From assembly GCA_036501345.1 (NCBI GenBank), contig DASYAN010000202.1:1-9183 (forward strand): a stretch of 9,183 nt of DNA. Direction: 5' to 3'. The stretch comes from DASYAN01 sp036501345. Its GTDB lineage: Bacteria; Chloroflexota; Ktedonobacteria; Ktedonobacterales; Ktedonobacteraceae. Positions within the stretch are counted from its first letter, which is position 1. Each line of letters starts with the position of its first letter. A program made the translations under genes and the position numbers. Shown here piece after piece: positions 7,101 through 9,183 of this stretch. The notes under the pieces are model-generated. The model was given only the letters and a program-made list of their open reading frames with translations, made no database searches and was not told the origin of the DNA.

Positions 7101-7182
7101 GATAAACTGGACAAGGACACAAGCATTCAATGACACTGATGACCTTATTGCAGAAGTACTGGCCGCTGGAATGGGCAAGTGA
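4159..7182 (+). CDS. Adenine-specific DNA methyltransferase (Eco57I/type IIG-like), 1007 aa
   Basis: A large N6-adenine DNA methyltransferase. Order of parts: an N-terminal alpha/beta domain (about 1-110) with DGIYVV and VYVAEAQT; a helical HsdM_N-like connector (about 140-310) including KYIYIRYLRDRNIL; a YTPEYLADYL motif X-like block (317-326); the SAM-binding motif I DPSCGSGVFLV (344-354); YGVER (386-390), a motif II-like acidic position; the catalytic motif IV NPPW (455-458), the class-gamma hallmark of adenine methylation; then a long C-terminal half with WGVERDRITLDDVKSIPIPL (786-805), typical of target-recognition regions in Eco57I-type enzymes. No intact PD-(D/E)XK signature is visible in the N-terminal domain, where Type IIG enzymes carry their nuclease. 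VYVAEAQ has the strand and Glu but Gln in place of the catalytic Lys, so it may be a degenerate nuclease fold (inference). A nuclease gene follows with 1-nt overlap. Confidence 0.9.
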   Translation: MQLAELLDALDYAAFPQYYLKTDREHSPDIAHLFRSAKDAGVDGIYVVESSPQNKNILPVRPAVYVAEAQTPEQAREIHRALWNLGQAPFLIVVLPNHIRVYTGFDYSKELQQVGLLKEDVHLDESTIRTELAEFCAKSINAGILWEKRAKDLKSDKRVDKKLLRSLSDLSKYLQKEKKLNSEVAHALIGKYIYIRYLRDRNILSDQWLQQKNIDIESVLGQHATIEGLRTLIDFLDDQLNGSIFPLDFNTAAGLTNEVIALVASIFKGDTLVSTLKQLSLDFKIYDFEYIPIETLSSIYELFLHAEGKVKTDGAIYTPEYLADYLLAEIHAVKSLKKGMKILDPSCGSGVFLVLTYRRLIEIELVGSSERKLPVAKLLELLSHLYGVERKLDACYVTEFSLILTLLNYANITELLSEKKQLPLLHNITIFHSDFFDDGLPLYERQLRFDWVIGNPPWIQADLQKDHLALAWMEAHKTEQPVSKTNVAEAFTWRVLDLLNPDGCIGLILPAASLYNLGSRKYRQSFFQTCEVIRITNFSNLRQVLFEGRATAPAVTVLYRKASVEAEKPLISHYGPFSINQIPNACGDMWTITLNENEFQTVSPDEAERGDAFTWKIALWGTHRDERAIHRLRRLFPKTFGQLCQENEHNGWHLHQGSDLRKSVDESKEKLDFISSLQGKKRLNTTSMNRSERLFSVPSYALEDILKEECFIRKGRTKGLLVSEPPHLIMNASWKYVIYSDDYFVIRPRQIGLSAPQKDADYLRALSVFLSSSITRYYLFFQTPSWGVERDRITLDDVKSIPIPLFTPVQIEQLATVQKELAQMEIERGSSSTQAFVDEQIAHLFQLPDSMSILATEFNRVRSTLIGGYIGGAAMKPPKEDDLQAYAQEMANELDAFTAPRNTHHKVTITPSQKMICCTVELLKSDHSLPIEVGKEGADDAPPFAHLLSGFTQQFSQWVYIQRGLRIFDGPKVHIYKVPRLINWTRTQAFNDTDDLIAEVLAAGMGK

Positions 7183-7838
7183 TGGGGAGCAAAACACATG
7201 ATCCGGTGTGGTTTCAGGAATACTGGCCTCCTTTTAGACAACATGCCCATGAGTTATTGGCATGGGGATATGAAGATACAAAAAGCAGAATAATGCAAGA
7301 TCATGAAGAAGAGGAGATCACAGGATTTATTACAGAGGCTATTCAGAATCGGCTGGTGGCTTCGGATTGTCCTCGTTGGTGTGAGCGATACGCACTCAAA
7401 GAAAATAATCCAGTTCCAGGGAAGGGTCTCACAGGCAAACGCAGGAAAGTGCCTGATTTTATCTTTGAACTGACAGTCCCACCACGGCCAGAGTACATTC
7501 TTGAAGCAAAACGTTTACGTACAGAGAGTAACTTTCGTGAAGGCTACTATTTTCAGAAAGGTCTGGCGCGTTTTCTCCGCGAAGAATATGCATTGCGATA
7601 TCTTGAAGCTGGAATGATTGGGTATATGCAATGTGACACATCCGATGAATGGATCGAGAGGCTAAAATGCTATCTGCATCATGATGCAGAGCATGATTGC
7701 AAATTAAATTTAAAATTATCTCCACATGATGTACGAGTATTTCCTGCAATCCTCCAAGAATGGGTCAGCGAACACACTCGGCCAACAGGAAATGACATCG
7801 CCATCTACCATATCTTGCTCAATTGCCAGTCCAACTGA
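7182..7838 (+). CDS. PD-(D/E)XK-type nuclease, putative restriction endonuclease partner
   Basis: About 218 aa from the ATG at 7182 (a GTG at 7179 adds one residue). Numbering from the ATG: an acidic helix DHEEEEITGFITEAI (40-54), VPDFIFEL with Asp92, YILEAKRLR with Glu108 and Lys110, then a helix FQKGLARFLREEY (124-136). Asp, then Glu-x-Lys, plus the upstream Glu and the downstream Gln-containing helix are the hallmarks of the PD-(D/E)XK nuclease fold. A later strand, AGMIGYM (143-149), fits the core sheet. I do not recognise a named family. The start overlaps the methyltransferase stop (TGATG), so the pair is probably translated together. The likely role is DNA cleavage of unmodified targets, with specificity possibly borrowed from the methyltransferase subunit; this is inference, and a methylation-dependent or non-specific nuclease is also possible. 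Confidence 0.75.
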   Translation: MGSKTHDPVWFQEYWPPFRQHAHELLAWGYEDTKSRIMQDHEEEEITGFITEAIQNRLVASDCPRWCERYALKENNPVPGKGLTGKRRKVPDFIFELTVPPRPEYILEAKRLRTESNFREGYYFQKGLARFLREEYALRYLEAGMIGYMQCDTSDEWIERLKCYLHHDAEHDCKLNLKLSPHDVRVFPAILQEWVSEHTRPTGNDIAIYHILLNCQSN

Positions 7839-8041
7839 CCTTGACCCGATTTTGGAGGGTCGGAGAAGAGAAATTTGTTCTACTAGCTAGCACCAGGAGA
7901 GTTCAGTGAGCAAATCTCAGCTGACCTATAGTAAATAATTCAATCAATAAGCAGTTTATTGCTTGAAAATTAGTAGAAGATCAAAATACAAACAGCAAAA
8001 GATTTAAGAATTCTGATAGTGCTTTAAGCAAAATGGTGTAA

Positions 8042-8224
8042 AGAATTTGGAGAACGAGGCAAGAGGCCGAACTGGCTTTTCTGGATGGTGCCTTTTGGCT
8101 TGCCGAGCGATATCCCTTGCGTGTGTTTGGCGGCGAGGGCTTCTTTGGTCCGCAGGCTGATGAAAGTGCCATGACCCATCTCAACACCCTTCTTGCTCCT
8201 CAAGATCTTTCGTTGCTGTCATAG
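8042..8224 (+). pseudogene. C-terminal remnant of an unrecognised protein
   Basis: An open stretch of 60 codons bounded by TAA at 8039-8041 and ending at TAG 8222-8224, with no usable start codon near its beginning. The product (…ELAFLDGAFWLAERYPLRV, then FGGEGFFGPQADESAM, then LLAPQDLSLLS) reads like genuine coding sequence: balanced composition and GC-richer codons than the AT-rich DNA around it. The antisense frame over the same bases looks less protein-like. I do not recognise the family. The 5' part is missing, so it is likely a decayed gene fragment. Confidence 0.45.
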
Positions 8225-8358
8225 TTGATGTCAAGTAAGAGAAAAGACTCTATTAAAAGAGTGAGGAAAATCACGTCAACGCGCGATTGAAGAGGCTTCA
8301 GAAAGCTCGTCAGCGATTTTGGAAGCCCCGATGACTATCAAATCCAATAAATAATTCG

Positions 8359-8387
8359 TTGACGAGGTCAGGGGGATAGGCTATAAT
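8359..8387 (+). promoter_or_regulatory. Near-consensus sigma-70 promoter for the HD-domain gene
   Basis: TTGACG (8359-8364), a 17-nt spacer and a perfect TATAAT (8382-8387). Eleven of twelve consensus positions match with ideal spacing. Predicted start is near 8394, about 30 nt before the HD-domain ORF. Confidence 0.75.
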
Positions 8388-8423
8388 CCCATTACTCAAT
8401 TGTTAGAGGAGAACTAATGGTCT

Positions 8424-9183
8424 ATGTTTTCATCCGAAGATTTTCCGGAATTACGTCCATATTTGCATAATGAGGTACTTCTTCAGGTGTTTCAAGAAAA
8501 CACCTTGTATCAGCAGATATGGAGGGAAGCAAGTGTATTATTGGCGAAGGGAAGGTGGTATGACTTAGTTCATACTGCCATAGCTATAGGTCACCTTGGC
8601 AAGATTCTTCATCAAGAACGAACACAGGGGATTCTAAGAGATGAGTCAGAAGAACAGTATCAAGAGTACCGAGCAATTCTCATACCAGCAATTATGCTTC
8701 ATGATGTAGGGTGGTCGGCAATTGGGGAAAACAAAAATACTCAGTGGAGCGATCAGAAATTGCGCAGAGGTCATATGGAAATTGGTGCTCAACTAGCTGA
8801 GCATGTGTTAAGCATGGTGACCTATTCACCAATTCTTACTCGGCGCATTGTCCACCTTGTTGCGCATCATGACGATCAATATTTGGGGAGGGATCCAGAA
8901 ACACGAGAGGAAATCATACATCGAGATGCTGATGCATGTTTTATCTTCACTTTTCTCAGTTTTTGGAAAGATTTCACAGTGAGGGGAGGCGATTTATCTC
9001 CGGCTGATTTTTTAGAAATGAAAGAAAAAAAATGGGGGAAGAGATACACGCAAACTGCCCAGGTAATCACTAATAAAGAAATTGTAGCAAGGAAAGGTGA
9101 GGTAAATGAAGGAAAGGCTTTGTCACTAGAACGATACGAAGAATTAAAAAGAGTGACTGAAGCATTGAATAAACAAATAGCGG
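8424..9183 (+). CDS. HD-domain metal-dependent phosphohydrolase (3' end outside the window)
   Basis: Open from ATG 8424 to the right edge, 253 codons visible with no stop. It begins MFSSEDFPELRPYL. HD-superfamily residues: His50/His57 in a helix (VHTAIAIGHLGK), the His93-Asp94 doublet in IMLHDVGW, His117 in RRGHMEIG, His148/His149 in VAHHDDQ, and a later Asp168 in HRDADACF. These give a His-HD-His-His-Asp metal site typical of nucleotide or phosphoester hydrolases; the substrate cannot be told. An in-frame TAA lies just upstream (8415-8417), so ATG 8424 is the first possible start. AGGAG at 8407-8411 lies 12 nt away, longer than ideal. A competing ATG at 8417, better spaced, opens a 17-codon frame (8417-8470) in another frame. 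The C-terminal visible part (KRYTQTAQVI and beyond) is helical and charged. Confidence 0.85.
   Translation, partial: MFSSEDFPELRPYLHNEVLLQVFQENTLYQQIWREASVLLAKGRWYDLVHTAIAIGHLGKILHQERTQGILRDESEEQYQEYRAILIPAIMLHDVGWSAIGENKNTQWSDQKLRRGHMEIGAQLAEHVLSMVTYSPILTRRIVHLVAHHDDQYLGRDPETREEIIHRDADACFIFTFLSFWKDFTVRGGDLSPADFLEMKEKKWGKRYTQTAQVITNKEIVARKGEVNEGKALSLERYEELKRVTEALNKQIA

Larger units (their letters stand above)
7839..8423. other. 585-bp gap without an intact gene
   Basis: The first part holds a weak stem (GACCC/GGGTC around 7845-7862, 5-bp arms) without a T-tract, and a GTG-started 10-codon frame (7906-7938, MSKSQLTYSK) with AGGAG 6 nt upstream, which may be the broken 5' end of a gene. A small stem CAATAA-GCAGT-TTATTG follows near 7945. 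A C-terminal gene remnant occupies 8042-8224. Beyond it lies a 20-codon frame at 8228 (MSSKRKDSIKRVRK start) with no supporting signal, then the promoter at 8359-8387. Overall it looks like gene wreckage between two expressed units. Confidence 0.6.

Noticed and set aside
4159..7838. Type I system, BREX, DISARM or Pgl defence system
   Set aside because: No HsdS-like specificity gene, HsdR/helicase, BrxC/BrxL, phosphatase PglZ or kinase is present; only a methyltransferase and one nuclease.
7843..7864. Intrinsic terminator after the nuclease gene
   Set aside because: The stem is only 5 bp with a 9-nt loop and is followed by purines, not a T-tract.
7981..8187. 68-aa antisense frame in the gap
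   Set aside because: It is opposite the more protein-like remnant at 8042-8224 and has no promoter or ribosome site.
1..9183. CRISPR array, tRNA or rRNA
   Set aside because: No regularly spaced direct repeats and no tRNA-like or rRNA-like stretch were seen on either strand.

Overview
The window reads as bacterial chromosome with a housekeeping/metabolic block on the left and an accessory, more AT-rich block on the right. The taxon cannot be fixed from sequence alone. Moderate GC on the left, an IS1-type element and two apparent leaderless transcripts would fit a Chloroflexota (Ktedonobacteria-like) soil bacterium, but this is a low-confidence guess.

Left block (1-2956, minus strand). In transcription order it holds an AraC-type regulator (2868-2041), a Cys/Met-metabolism PLP enzyme of the cystathionine gamma-synthase/gamma-lyase family (1778-591) and a RidA/YjgF-family protein (501-1). 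The logic is coherent: gamma- and beta-eliminating PLP enzymes release reactive enamine/imine intermediates, and RidA-type proteins hydrolyse them. Each gene has its own plausible promoter. The gap between the regulator and the PLP enzyme holds three DNA hairpins, two of them inside a 26-codon reading frame that starts exactly 6 nt after a perfect TATAAT.

Middle (3073-3922). An IS1-family element with 30-bp imperfect terminal inverted repeats. Its transposase needs the usual -1 shift at an A10 run, but also carries a second frame break at an A6 run and a Cys-to-Arg change in the InsA zinc finger, so this copy is probably dead.

Right block (3930-7838, plus strand). A compact restriction-modification-like locus: a palindrome, an extended -10 promoter, a 47-codon MerR/HTH-like ORF that appears leaderless, a 1007-aa adenine-specific DNA methyltransferase (DPSCGSG and NPPW motifs) and a ~218-aa PD-(D/E)XK nuclease. 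The coding regions overlap by 10 nt and 1 nt, so they are likely co-expressed. This is the best candidate for an unusual defence system.

Right end (7839-9183). A 585-bp gap holds a C-terminal gene remnant and then a near-consensus sigma-70 promoter driving an HD-domain metal-dependent phosphohydrolase that runs off the window's right edge.
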